A stretch of 27,348 nt of DNA from NCBI GenBank assembly GCA_050694055.1, contig JBOGWX010000147.1, forward strand, positions 1-27,348, in the 5' to 3' direction. The notes beneath the pieces are model-generated. The model had not been told where the DNA came from, searched no databases, and saw nothing but the letters and a program-made list of their open reading frames with translations. Shown here in pieces: positions 15,465-23,976 of the stretch (position 1 is its first letter; each line of letters starts with the position of its first letter). The translations under genes and the position numbers were made by a program. The DNA comes from WHSV01 sp050694055. GTDB lineage: Bacteria; Actinomycetota; CADDZG01; WHSQ01.

Positions 15465-16701
15465 GGCCCACCTCCCGCTTCGGTGGCCGGCGGGCCGGCC
15501 GTGGCCGCTCCGGAGTGACGATCTGCTTGAGTCTCGGGTCGCCCTTGGCCACGATCAGCAGGACCAAGAGGAACAGGGCGCCGAAGACACCGAGGCGCAC
15601 CTCGCGCGACACCCCCTCGGTGTTCACGACGGCGGTCACCATGATCCACAGCAGCGCGGCGGGGATCAGCCGCTTCCAGCCAAGCCACATGAGCCGGTCG
15701 TAGCGCAGCCGAGGCAGGGTCGCGCGCAACCAGACGAAGAGGTAGATGAAACCGATCGTCTTGACGAGGAACCACAGAACGGGCCACAGCCACTCGAGAA
15801 AGCCGAAGGCCGGTCCGTTCCATCCACCGAAGAACAGCGTTACGGCCATCGCCGATATGACGACGACGTGAATGTACTCGCCGAGGAAGAACAGCGCGAA
15901 GCGGATGCCCGAGTACTCGGTGTGAAATCCGGCGATCAACTCGGTTTCGGCCTCGGGCAGATCGAACGGGGCCCGGTTGGTCTCGGCGATCCCGGCGATC
16001 ATGAATAGGAGGAAGGCCGGCCACTGCGACCAGATGTACCAGTTGGGAATGACCTCGAAGAGTTTGGAGATGGGCTCGAGCACAGGGATCCCGTCGAAGA
16101 AGGTCACGTTGTCGACGGTGCCGGCCTGGGCCGCGACGATCTCGACGGTCGAGAGGCTGCTCGTTACCAGGACGATCGGGACGAGGGACAACCCCAGCGC
16201 GATCTCGTAGGAGATCAGTTGCGCGCTCGAGCGAATTCCACCGAGCAGAGGGTATTTCGAGCCTGAGGCCCACCCCGCGAGCACGATGCCGTACACGCCG
16301 ATCGATCCGGCCGCCAGGAAGAACAGCAAACCGATGTTGAGATCGCTCACTATGAAGGTGACGGTCTCGCCACCGACCGTGACCCGGTCGCCGAAGGGGA
16401 TGACGGCGAAGGCGAGGAACGACGGCACCGCCGCCATGACCGGAGCCAGCCCGTAGGTCCACCGATCCGCGTCACGGGGCCGGACGTCCTCCTTGAAGAA
16501 CAGCTTGATGCCGTCGGCGAGGGCCTGCAGCAACCCGAAGGGCCCCCAGCGGTTTGGTCCAATACGCGACTGCATGTCGGCGATAACTTTGCGCTCGAAC
16601 CACACGGTCATCAGGGTCGCCAGGAGCAGGGCCACGAAGGCGACCACGACCTTGATGATCGCGACGATGACGTCGGGTCCGAGCCAGTCCACGATCGCCA
16701 C
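15451..16701 (-). CDS. nuoH: NADH-quinone oxidoreductase subunit H
   Basis: A 416-residue membrane subunit that forms part of the quinone-binding chamber. Hallmarks are RIGPNRWGPFGLLQALADGIKL near the N-terminus and the acidic loop AETNRAPFDLPEAETELIAGF with TEYSG after it. The polytopic core is complete. The C-terminal 30 residues are a basic, Pro/Arg-rich cytoplasmic tail. The GTG at 16701 shares one base with the nuoG TAG stop. Confidence 0.96.
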   Translation of the reverse strand: MAIVDWLGPDVIVAIIKVVVAFVALLLATLMTVWFERKVIADMQSRIGPNRWGPFGLLQALADGIKLFFKEDVRPRDADRWTYGLAPVMAAVPSFLAFAVIPFGDRVTVGGETVTFIVSDLNIGLLFFLAAGSIGVYGIVLAGWASGSKYPLLGGIRSSAQLISYEIALGLSLVPIVLVTSSLSTVEIVAAQAGTVDNVTFFDGIPVLEPISKLFEVIPNWYIWSQWPAFLLFMIAGIAETNRAPFDLPEAETELIAGFHTEYSGIRFALFFLGEYIHVVVISAMAVTLFFGGWNGPAFGFLEWLWPVLWFLVKTIGFIYLFVWLRATLPRLRYDRLMWLGWKRLIPAALLWIMVTAVVNTEGVSREVRLGVFGALFLLVLLIVAKGDPRLKQIVTPERPRPARRPPKREVGRGAA

Positions 16702-19277
16702 TAAGCGTCGTTCCTCGACACGGTTACGCGCGGAGCGGCGGTGAACACGTTGGCTCGAAAATCTCGCTGATCGTAGGGAATGAATACCGCTCCCGGAGCG
16801 ATGTCACCCAGGCGCACTTCCAGCCGAGCTTGGGTGCCGTTGCTGCGCACGAGAGCCTCGTCGCCCTCCGATAGACCGAGGTTCTTGGCGTCATCTTCGT
16901 GTAGTTCTATGAACGCGCGACGAGCGAGCTGGTGCAGCGCCGTAGACTTGCTAATCATCGTGCCCTCGTCGTAGATCAAGCGGCCGGTGTACAGAACGAA
17001 GCCATCGCCGGCCCGCGAGTCTTCGCGTCCGCTGCTTCGGCTTGCACGCTGCACCTCGTCAAAGGCGCCGGTGAGAGAAGGCGCCTGGGCGCCGGCGGGT
17101 AAGCCCGCAACGATTCCGGGTCTCTGGCGCGCCTCGAACCCCCGCAGCTCCCAGGACAACGGCCAGTTCTGCCCGGTCTGATACGGAGTTCCGGAGCGAT
17201 AGCCCTTCGGGTACTGAGCTCCGGGCCCGGCGACGACACCGGTCGAATGGCTTGGATCGCTCTCGAACGCGGTTTCGTACTGCGGAGCGGGGGTCGGTCC
17301 ACGAGCCTCGAGCGCGGCGAGGTCGATGTTCGTATGAGTGCGCACCTTCGACCTGATGTCGTACCAGACGTCGGTGCAACCGTGCCAGGCCCAATCATCG
17401 CCCAGCAGGCGGGCGAGCGTCGCGCATATGCGCCATGGCTCGCGCGCCACTCCAGGAGCGGCTACCAGTGGCTCGAGTTTCTGGATGCGCCGTTCGAGAT
17501 TCGTGAACGTTCCCTCGCGCTCGGCATAGGCCGCGCTCGGCAGCAGCACGTCCGCCCGGGTCGCCGTCGGGGTGGGAAACAACTCGACCACGACGATGAA
17601 AGCCCCGCCCTCGAGAGCCCTGCGGGCAAGCTCGGCGTCGGGAAAGTCACCGATGAGGTCGGCCCCGAACAACAGCAGCACGTCGAGCTCCCCGCCGGCC
17701 GCCGCCCGCAGAATGGAGTATGTGTCCCGGCCGGACGTCGTGGCCGGCCGGTGGCCGGCGTCGAGCGTGGGATGAACGCCCATGTCGAGCAGTCCCTGAG
17801 ATCCGGCGTGCGGAGGGCACATCAACAGCTTGCCGTCACGAGCGACGGCGAGGTCACCGAGGGCGCGCAGCGTGCGCGTCTCGTCCCGGCCCGGCGACGA
17901 CGGGCCCCAACAGATCAGCAACGGCTCACCGATATCGCGACCCGCGACGCTCGAGGTCAATCCGTCGATCGCCCGAAACTCTTGACCCGCCTCGGCCCGG
18001 ACCACGTGGGTGGCGAAGGCATCGAGCGACAGGCGACGAGGGGAGACCACGACCAGCTTGGTGTTGTGGCTCAGCACCGCCTCGCGCAGTTTGAGATAGA
18101 GGACGGGCAGAGTCTCCTTGGGATCGGGGCCCACCCACACGATCGTGCGCGCGGCTGCAAGGTCGTTGATGGTGGCATTCGACCCGGCCACCGGAGACAA
18201 GCCACTCCCGATGACCTCAGCGTACGGCGCACCTGCGTCGGAGACGCGCGCATCGACATCGCGCGTTCCGATCACGTCCTTCGAAAGCTTGGCTATGCCC
18301 CAGGCATCCTCCGTCGTCAGATGCCCTCCCGCGATGACCCCCACGCGTGCGTCGCCCTCGAGCTTGGCTGCAATCGCACCGAGGGCCTGGTCCCATGATG
18401 CCTCTGCGAACTCATCGCCGTCGCGGACCAGCGGAGAGGTCAGGCGTTCGTCGGAGTCGACGTAGTGATAGCCGAAACGTCCCTTGTCGCAGATCCAGAA
18501 GTCGTTGACGTTCTCGTTGGGAAGCGCCTGGCAACGAACGAGCTTCTCATCGCGTGCCTCGTTCGTGATGGGGCATCCGACCGAACAGTAGGAGCAGACG
18601 CTCGGCGCGCTCTTCAAGTCCCAGGGGCGGGACACGAAGCGATAGGGCTTGCTCGTGAGGGCTCCCACGGGACAGATCTGGATCGTGTTGCCGGAGAAGT
18701 AGCTGTCGAACGGCTCGTCGTTGAACGTGAGGATCTGCGTGCCCGGCCCCCGGTCGACGAGCTGAATGAATGCGTCGCCCGCGATCTCGTCGCTGAAACG
18801 TACGCACCGCCAGCACAGCACACACCGCTCTCGGTCCAGCACCACGAGATCAGAGATCTCGAGTGCCTTCTCGAAGGTTCGCTTGGGCTCGATGTAGCGC
18901 GAGGAGCCCGGACCGTGCTTGTAGGTCTGGTCCTGAAGCGGGCACTCTCCTCCGCGATCGCAGATCGGACAGTCGAGCGGGTGGTTGATGAGCAGGAACT
19001 CGAGCATGCCCTCCTGGGCATCGACCGCACTCTCCTCGTTTGTGTTGACCACCATTCCATCGGCAACGGGGGTCGCACAGGCTGGCTGCAGCTTGCGCTG
19101 ACCCTCGATCTGAACGAGGCACATGCGGCACACCGCCACCGACTTCATCCCCGGGTGGTAGCAGAAGCGCGGCACGTAGATACCGAGTTCCTCGGCTACG
19201 TCGATGAGGAGGCGGCCGGATTCGGCCATCACCTCCCGACCGTCGATGGTCAGTGTGATGGTGTTGTCGTCGCTCAA
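16701..19277 (-). CDS. nuoG: NADH-quinone oxidoreductase subunit G, multi-cluster
   Basis: An 858-residue peripheral-arm subunit. [2Fe-2S] N1b: C39, C50, C53, C67. [4Fe-4S] N5: H99, C103, C106, C112. [4Fe-4S] N4: C152, C155, C158, C202. The extra N7 site is also complete (C228, C231, C235, C263), as in the E. coli and Thermus enzymes. The rest is a molybdopterin-oxidoreductase-like scaffold ending in an Asp-decarboxylase-like barrel (about 765-858). No cofactor is expected there. The start is TTG at 19277, overlapping the nuoF stop as TTGA; the next methionine (residue 17) would cut into the N-terminal ferredoxin fold. Confidence 0.96.
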   Translation of the reverse strand: MSDDNTITLTIDGREVMAESGRLLIDVAEELGIYVPRFCYHPGMKSVAVCRMCLVQIEGQRKLQPACATPVADGMVVNTNEESAVDAQEGMLEFLLINHPLDCPICDRGGECPLQDQTYKHGPGSSRYIEPKRTFEKALEISDLVVLDRERCVLCWRCVRFSDEIAGDAFIQLVDRGPGTQILTFNDEPFDSYFSGNTIQICPVGALTSKPYRFVSRPWDLKSAPSVCSYCSVGCPITNEARDEKLVRCQALPNENVNDFWICDKGRFGYHYVDSDERLTSPLVRDGDEFAEASWDQALGAIAAKLEGDARVGVIAGGHLTTEDAWGIAKLSKDVIGTRDVDARVSDAGAPYAEVIGSGLSPVAGSNATINDLAAARTIVWVGPDPKETLPVLYLKLREAVLSHNTKLVVVSPRRLSLDAFATHVVRAEAGQEFRAIDGLTSSVAGRDIGEPLLICWGPSSPGRDETRTLRALGDLAVARDGKLLMCPPHAGSQGLLDMGVHPTLDAGHRPATTSGRDTYSILRAAAGGELDVLLLFGADLIGDFPDAELARRALEGGAFIVVVELFPTPTATRADVLLPSAAYAEREGTFTNLERRIQKLEPLVAAPGVAREPWRICATLARLLGDDWAWHGCTDVWYDIRSKVRTHTNIDLAALEARGPTPAPQYETAFESDPSHSTGVVAGPGAQYPKGYRSGTPYQTGQNWPLSWELRGFEARQRPGIVAGLPAGAQAPSLTGAFDEVQRASRSSGREDSRAGDGFVLYTGRLIYDEGTMISKSTALHQLARRAFIELHEDDAKNLGLSEGDEALVRSNGTQARLEVRLGDIAPGAVFIPYDQRDFRANVFTAAPRVTVSRNDA

Positions 19278-20650
19278 GAACTCGCCCCCGAGTCGGAGTC
19301 GATACCCTCCGATGGCTGTGGAGTTACTCCCGCGTCACCCGGGCCCGCGCTCGAGGCGCGCACACCGACGAGCGGCCGGTGCTCCGTTTCGTAGGTGCAA
19401 CGCCCCTCATCGACGTGAGCCTGGAAATCATCGCGGAACAATTGCAGGTTGCTCCGCACCGCCCACGCTGCAGTGTCCCCGAGAGGACAGAAGCACCGTC
19501 CGTCCATTCGTTCGCACATGTCGAGCAGCAGGTCGAGATCCTCCTGGCGACCCTCGCCGTGCTCGAGGCGCTCGAGCACCTTGACCTGCCACCACGTGCC
19601 CTCGCGGCAGGGAGTGCACTTGCCGCAGGATTCGTGCTCGTAGAACTGTGCCGCTATGAGCGCATTGCGGACCATGCACGTGGTGTGATCCATGAACACG
19701 ATCGCGCCGGAGCCGAGCATCGTGCCTTCGGCCTGAAGGGTCTCGAAGTCCATGGCGACATCGGTGCTCGTCAGCAGGGGCGCACTGATACCGCCGGGAA
19801 TGACCGCCTTGAAGTCGTTACCATCGAGCATCCCGCCAGCCAGCTCGAGAACGTCGCCGAGCACGGTCCCCAGGGGGACCTCGTAGTTGCCGGGCTTGTT
19901 GACGTGACCCGCGACCGAAAAGACCTTGACGCCCGGAGATTTCTCAGTGCCCCACTGACGGAACCAGTCGACCCCGTGGTTGAAGATGTGCGGGAGCGTG
20001 GCCAGCGTTTCGGTGTTGTTCACGACGGTGGGCTGGCCGTAGAGACCCTTCACCGCGGGAAAGGGCGGCTTGAGGCGGGGTTGTCCCCGGTGCCCCTCGA
20101 GGGAATCCAGCAGCGCCGACTCCTCGCCGCAGATGTACGCGCCCGCCCCCCGATGCAGCACGACGTCGAAGTCGAACGATGAGCCGAAGACGCCGTTGCC
20201 CAGGTAATTCTTGCCGTAGGCGGAGCGGATAGCCTGATCCATGCGCCGGGATCCGAGCGCGAACTCGCCTCTGCAGTAGATGAAGGCCTTGGACGCTCCC
20301 ACCGCGAAGGCGGCGATGATCATCCCCTCGAGCAACTGATGTGGATCGAGCTCGAACATCTCGCGATCCTTGAAGGTCCCGGGCTCACCCTCGTCGTGGT
20401 TGACGACGAGGTACTTCGGAAAGATGTCCTTGGGCACGAAAGACCACTTCATGCCGGTGGGAAAGCCCGCTCCGCCCCGGCCCCGTAGCCCCGAGGCCTT
20501 GACCAGCTCGAGCGTTGACTCGGGCGACAGGGAAGTGACCACCCTGCGGGCGGCGTCGTAGCCCCCGGTCCGCTCGTAGACATCGAGCTTCCAGGGCTCG
20601 GCGACCTCGACGAGTCGCTTGCGCACGACGAGTGCCTGGCTAACCGCCAT
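19274..20650 (-). CDS. nuoF: NADH-quinone oxidoreductase subunit F, NADH/FMN-binding
   Basis: A 458-residue subunit that oxidises NADH and passes electrons through FMN to cluster N3. The FMN/NADH glycine loop GRGGAGFPTG is at 57-66, the second nucleotide region GAGAYICGEESALLDSLEG at about 168-186, and the N3 ligands are C342, C345, C348 and C388. A Ser/Gly-rich tail of about 30 residues extends past the usual end. The ATG at 20650 overlaps nuoE by 11 bp. Confidence 0.97.
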   Translation of the reverse strand: MAVSQALVVRKRLVEVAEPWKLDVYERTGGYDAARRVVTSLSPESTLELVKASGLRGRGGAGFPTGMKWSFVPKDIFPKYLVVNHDEGEPGTFKDREMFELDPHQLLEGMIIAAFAVGASKAFIYCRGEFALGSRRMDQAIRSAYGKNYLGNGVFGSSFDFDVVLHRGAGAYICGEESALLDSLEGHRGQPRLKPPFPAVKGLYGQPTVVNNTETLATLPHIFNHGVDWFRQWGTEKSPGVKVFSVAGHVNKPGNYEVPLGTVLGDVLELAGGMLDGNDFKAVIPGGISAPLLTSTDVAMDFETLQAEGTMLGSGAIVFMDHTTCMVRNALIAAQFYEHESCGKCTPCREGTWWQVKVLERLEHGEGRQEDLDLLLDMCERMDGRCFCPLGDTAAWAVRSNLQLFRDDFQAHVDEGRCTYETEHRPLVGVRASSAGPGDAGVTPQPSEGIDSDSGASS

Positions 20651-21344
20651 GAGAACCGCCCTCTCTCCCGTCGAGCTTGGGGCGGTCGCCCACCTTCATG
20701 TCCTCGGGCGGCCACTCGCCGCCCACGGTGCGAGCCTCGTGGTCGCCTGCGGTCCCGGGAAGGCGAGCCCCGGCCACTGCGGTCTCGTAGCTCACTTCCC
20801 TGTGGGTCTTGACAACTTCCCCGCGCACGCTGGACACGCTCTCGCCGCGCTGGATCCGGTCGACGAGGTCGATCGCGCTCTGGGGCGTGACGTCATAGAA
20901 GTCCTCGTAGTTGATCTGCATGCTCGGAGCGCCGTCGCAGGTCGCCAGGCACTCGGCGGTCTCGAGCTCGAACTTCCCATCGTCACTCACACCGCCGGGA
21001 TCGACGTCCAGTCGCTCGCTCAGCGCGTTCACCACGTTGTAGGCGCCACGGTGGGCGCAGGCGACGTTGCGGCACACCGAGATGAGGTACTCACCGGTGG
21101 GCCTCTTCTTCAGCATCGTGTAGAAGCTGCCCGAAGCAAGTACCTCGGCCGGCGTGAGACCGAGCAAAACGCCGACGTCCCGCATCCCACGGTCGGTGAC
21201 GTGCCCCTCGATCCCTTGAACCAGGAACAACAGCGGCAGCACGGCAGATCGGGAGTTCGGGTACTTGGAGACGATGGTTCTCGCCATGTCGTAGTGCTCG
21301 CCTACGAGCACCTTCGTCGTTGTGTTCGAGGAGATCTCCGCCAT
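20640..21344 (-). CDS. nuoE: NADH-quinone oxidoreductase subunit E, [2Fe-2S]
   Basis: A 234-residue peripheral-arm subunit with cluster N1a. Ligands are C91 and C96 (CRNVAC) and C132 and C136 (ECLATC). The thioredoxin-like core ends near residue 165. The remaining 70 or so residues are a hydrophilic, charged, probably disordered tail, longer than in E. coli NuoE (about 166 residues) and without cysteines. The ATG at 21344 shares one base with the nuoD stop (TGATG). Confidence 0.96.
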   Translation of the reverse strand: MAEISSNTTTKVLVGEHYDMARTIVSKYPNSRSAVLPLLFLVQGIEGHVTDRGMRDVGVLLGLTPAEVLASGSFYTMLKKRPTGEYLISVCRNVACAHRGAYNVVNALSERLDVDPGGVSDDGKFELETAECLATCDGAPSMQINYEDFYDVTPQSAIDLVDRIQRGESVSSVRGEVVKTHREVSYETAVAGARLPGTAGDHEARTVGGEWPPEDMKVGDRPKLDGREGGSHGG

Positions 21345-22603
21345 CAGCGGTCGACACCTCCCATGATGGGATCTATCGACGCGATGCACGCGATGAGATC
21401 GGCCACCAAGCCGCCGTGCGCCATCAGCGGCAGCGACTGCAGATTGTAGAAACTCGGATCCCTGACGTGGCAGCGGTAGGGAGAGGTTCCACCGTCCGAG
21501 ACGATGTAGGCGCCTAGTTCCCCGCGCGGCGATTCGACGGGATAGTAGACCTCGCCCGCGGGAACAGAGTAGCCCTGGGTTACGAGCTTGAAGTGGTGGA
21601 TGACGGCCTCCATGGATCGATTCAGCTCGCTACGCGGGGGCGTAGTCAGCTTCGGGTCCATGTTCTTGTAGTCACCGTCCGGCATCTTGTCGACGATCTG
21701 CTCGAGCAGACCAACGCACTGCACCATCTCGGCCATCCGTACCTGATAGCGCGCGTACACGTCACCCTGCTGCTGGGTCGGGATTTCGAAGGTGAGCTCG
21801 TCGTAGGCCTCGTAGGGCATGTCCCGGCGCAGGTCCCAGTCGACCCCAGAGGCTCGGGCGATCGGCCCTGTGACACCGAGGAAATCGCACTCCTTCGCGG
21901 TGATGGTGCCGACGCCGCGGGTGCGCTCGATGAAGATGGGGTTCTCACTGAGCAGATCCTGATACTCGTTGAGCCGGCCCGGCATCACGTCGAGGATGGT
22001 TGCCATCGGCTCCTGCCATCCATCCGGCAGGTCCTCCCACACCCCTCCGGGCACGATGTAGCCGTGATTCATGCGCAGCCCTGTGACCATTTCGAAGAAG
22101 TCGGTGATCATCTCGCGCTCGCGGAACCCGTAGAACATGACCGACATGGCCCCCATGTCGAGACCCTGTGTGCCGAACTGCACGAGGTGCGAGGTCAACC
22201 GGTTGAGCTCGCTCATCAGCATCCGGATGTACCGGCCGCGCGGAGGCACTTCGACTCCGAGAAGCTCTTCGACCGCACGCGCGTACGCGTTCTCGTTGTG
22301 GAAGGGCGCGAGATAGTCCATGCGGGTGACGATCGTCACTGCACCCCGCCAGTTCTGGTCCTCGCACTCTTTCTCCATCCCGGTGTGGAGATAACCGATG
22401 AGGGGCTTGCAACTCGCCACGGTCTCTCCATCGAGCTCGAGCAGCAAACGAAGCACGCCGTGGGTCGCCGGATGGACCGGGCCCATGTTGATCGTCATGA
22501 TCTCGTCCCGGGCGTCGTAGGACTCCACGAAGGCGCCGCGGCCATCCGCCTCGATGCGCTGGACCAAGTCGTGCTCTCCGGGCGCTCTCTGGGTCTTACT
22601 CAT
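21344..22603 (-). CDS. nuoD: NADH-quinone oxidoreductase subunit D
   Basis: A 419-residue 49-kDa-type subunit that lines the quinone site. HPATHGVLRL contains H48, and MDYLAPF contains Y97. Their 49-residue spacing equals that of the quinone-binding His38 and Tyr87 of Thermus Nqo4. The family C-terminus DPIMGGVDR is intact. It is separate from nuoC, unlike the E. coli fusion. The ATG at 22603 overlaps nuoC by 8 bp. Confidence 0.97.
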   Translation of the reverse strand: MSKTQRAPGEHDLVQRIEADGRGAFVESYDARDEIMTINMGPVHPATHGVLRLLLELDGETVASCKPLIGYLHTGMEKECEDQNWRGAVTIVTRMDYLAPFHNENAYARAVEELLGVEVPPRGRYIRMLMSELNRLTSHLVQFGTQGLDMGAMSVMFYGFREREMITDFFEMVTGLRMNHGYIVPGGVWEDLPDGWQEPMATILDVMPGRLNEYQDLLSENPIFIERTRGVGTITAKECDFLGVTGPIARASGVDWDLRRDMPYEAYDELTFEIPTQQQGDVYARYQVRMAEMVQCVGLLEQIVDKMPDGDYKNMDPKLTTPPRSELNRSMEAVIHHFKLVTQGYSVPAGEVYYPVESPRGELGAYIVSDGGTSPYRCHVRDPSFYNLQSLPLMAHGGLVADLIACIASIDPIMGGVDR

Positions 22604-23129
22604 CGTCCTGGACTCGCCGGTCGTCTCGCTTGACCTGACCGAGCGCGTCGGTCTCGATGCCGGACTCGCCGGAGCTCGGGGATTGGCCCGGCGATTCGAT
22701 CTGCATGAACGGCTGCGGCTTGAAGTCGATGGCGATCTTGCCGACGTCGTAATCCTTCCTGAGCGGGTGACCCTCCCAGTCGTCGGGCATGAAGATGCGC
22801 GTGAGATCTCCATGACCATCGAACACGACGCCGTACATGTCGTAGACCTCGCGCTCGGCGAACGCGGCAGTGCCCCATACCCGAGCCACACTGGCGACCG
22901 TCGGAGGGTCGCCCTGCGCAGGCACGTGGACGACCTTGCGCTGTCTTGCGTCTCGATTCAGCAGGGTGCAGACGATCTCGAAGCGCCCGGTGTGCCCCTC
23001 GTCACCGGACGCCAGCCCGATCCGATCGAGTCCGGTGAGATCGACCAGCACCCACCCCTGGTCCCGTAACTGCGGAGCACGCTCGGCCCACTCCCCGGCG
23101 GACAGCAACTCGTAGTTGGATGCCGTCAC
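22596..23129 (-). CDS. nuoC: NADH-quinone oxidoreductase subunit C
   Basis: A 177-residue 30-kDa-type subunit of the peripheral arm. The family signature is intact near residues 92-128: REVYDMYGVVFDGHGDLTRI followed by FMPDDWEGHPLRKDYDVG. A hydrophilic tail of about 45 residues follows. The GTG at 23129 overlaps the nuoB stop as GTGA. Confidence 0.96.
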   Translation of the reverse strand: MTASNYELLSAGEWAERAPQLRDQGWVLVDLTGLDRIGLASGDEGHTGRFEIVCTLLNRDARQRKVVHVPAQGDPPTVASVARVWGTAAFAEREVYDMYGVVFDGHGDLTRIFMPDDWEGHPLRKDYDVGKIAIDFKPQPFMQIESPGQSPSSGESGIETDALGQVKRDDRRVQDDE

Positions 23130-23611
23130 GATGCGGTGGCCCTGGAGGAGGTGTATTCACCTTTGCTGATGCGATCGTGCAACAGCATGATCCCGTCGAT
23201 AAGCATCTCGGGCCGTGGCGGACATCCGGGCACGTAGATATCGACGGGGACGATCTGGTCGACGCCCTGGACAAGTCCGTAGTTGTTGAAGACCCCCCCG
23301 GTGGAGGCGCAGGCACCCATCGAGATGACCCACTTCGGCTCGGACATCTGATCGTAGACCTGACGCAGCACGGGGGCCATCTTCTGGGACACGCGCCCCG
23401 CGACGATCATGAGGTCGGCCTGGCGCGGCGACGCGCTGAAACGTTCCATGCCAAAGCGAGCGAGGTCGTGACGCGGCATCGTCGTTGCCATCATCTCGAT
23501 GGCGCAACAGGCGAGGCCGAAGGTCGCCGGCCATAGCGAAGACTTGCGAGCCCAGTTGACGAGCTTGTCGAGGTTGGTCGTGACGAAGTTCGCCCCGTAG
23601 TAATCGCTCAT
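23126..23611 (-). CDS. nuoB: NADH-quinone oxidoreductase subunit B, cluster N2
   Basis: A 161-residue subunit that carries [4Fe-4S] cluster N2, the direct electron donor to quinone. The four ligands are visible: the adjacent pair C35 and C36 (LACCAIEMM), C101 (GACASTGG) and C130 (VPGCPPRPE). The ATG at 23611 overlaps the nuoA stop as ATGA; in-frame sequence further upstream is inside nuoA. Confidence 0.97.
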   Translation of the reverse strand: MSDYYGANFVTTNLDKLVNWARKSSLWPATFGLACCAIEMMATTMPRHDLARFGMERFSASPRQADLMIVAGRVSQKMAPVLRQVYDQMSEPKWVISMGACASTGGVFNNYGLVQGVDQIVPVDIYVPGCPPRPEMLIDGIMLLHDRISKGEYTSSRATAS

Positions 23612-23976
23612 TCCGCCCACTCGAGACCACCTCGCTTCCACACGTAGATGTAAACGGCAACCAGCAGCGCGACGAAGGTGCCCATCTCGATTAGTCCGAA
23701 GAGCGCCAGCTCGTCGTAGGCGACCGCCCATGGATAGAGAAACACCGTCTCGATGTCGAAGATGATGAAGAGCATCGCAACCAAATAGAACTTGACAGGG
23801 AAACGCTCCTTCTCGGCCAGTCCCGTCTCGGGAACCATTCCGCTTTCGTAAGGCTGTAGCTTCGCCTCCGTCCACTTGCGCGGGCCGAGCTTGGAGCTGA
23901 CCCAGATCGACGCGACCGCGAACCCCGTGGAGAGAACGAGGAGGAACAGGATCGGCAGGTACGCCGGCAGACTCAT
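23608..23976 (-). CDS. nuoA: NADH-quinone oxidoreductase subunit A
   Basis: A 122-residue, three-helix membrane subunit next to the quinone site. The loop between helices 1 and 2 is PYESGMVPETGLAEKERFPVK and is followed by FYLVAMLFIIFDIETVFLYPW, the family signature. The loop has serine where some bacterial and mitochondrial homologues have the redox-sensitive cysteine (YECG). The ATG at 23976 overlaps the stop of the reductase gene as ATGA. Confidence 0.97.
   Translation of the reverse strand: MSLPAYLPILFLLVLSTGFAVASIWVSSKLGPRKWTEAKLQPYESGMVPETGLAEKERFPVKFYLVAMLFIIFDIETVFLYPWAVAYDELALFGLIEMGTFVALLVAVYIYVWKRGGLEWAE

Noticed and set aside
17247..18398. Plus-strand frame of 383 codons opposite nuoG
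   Set aside because: Same artefact: high GC leaves few stops opposite a real gene, and the translation has no recognisable motif.
17000..18480. NuoG C-terminal half as a formate dehydrogenase or nitrate reductase catalytic domain
   Set aside because: It is preceded in the same chain by NuoG clusters N1b, N5, N4 and N7 and sits in a nuo operon. This fold is a scaffold in NuoG.
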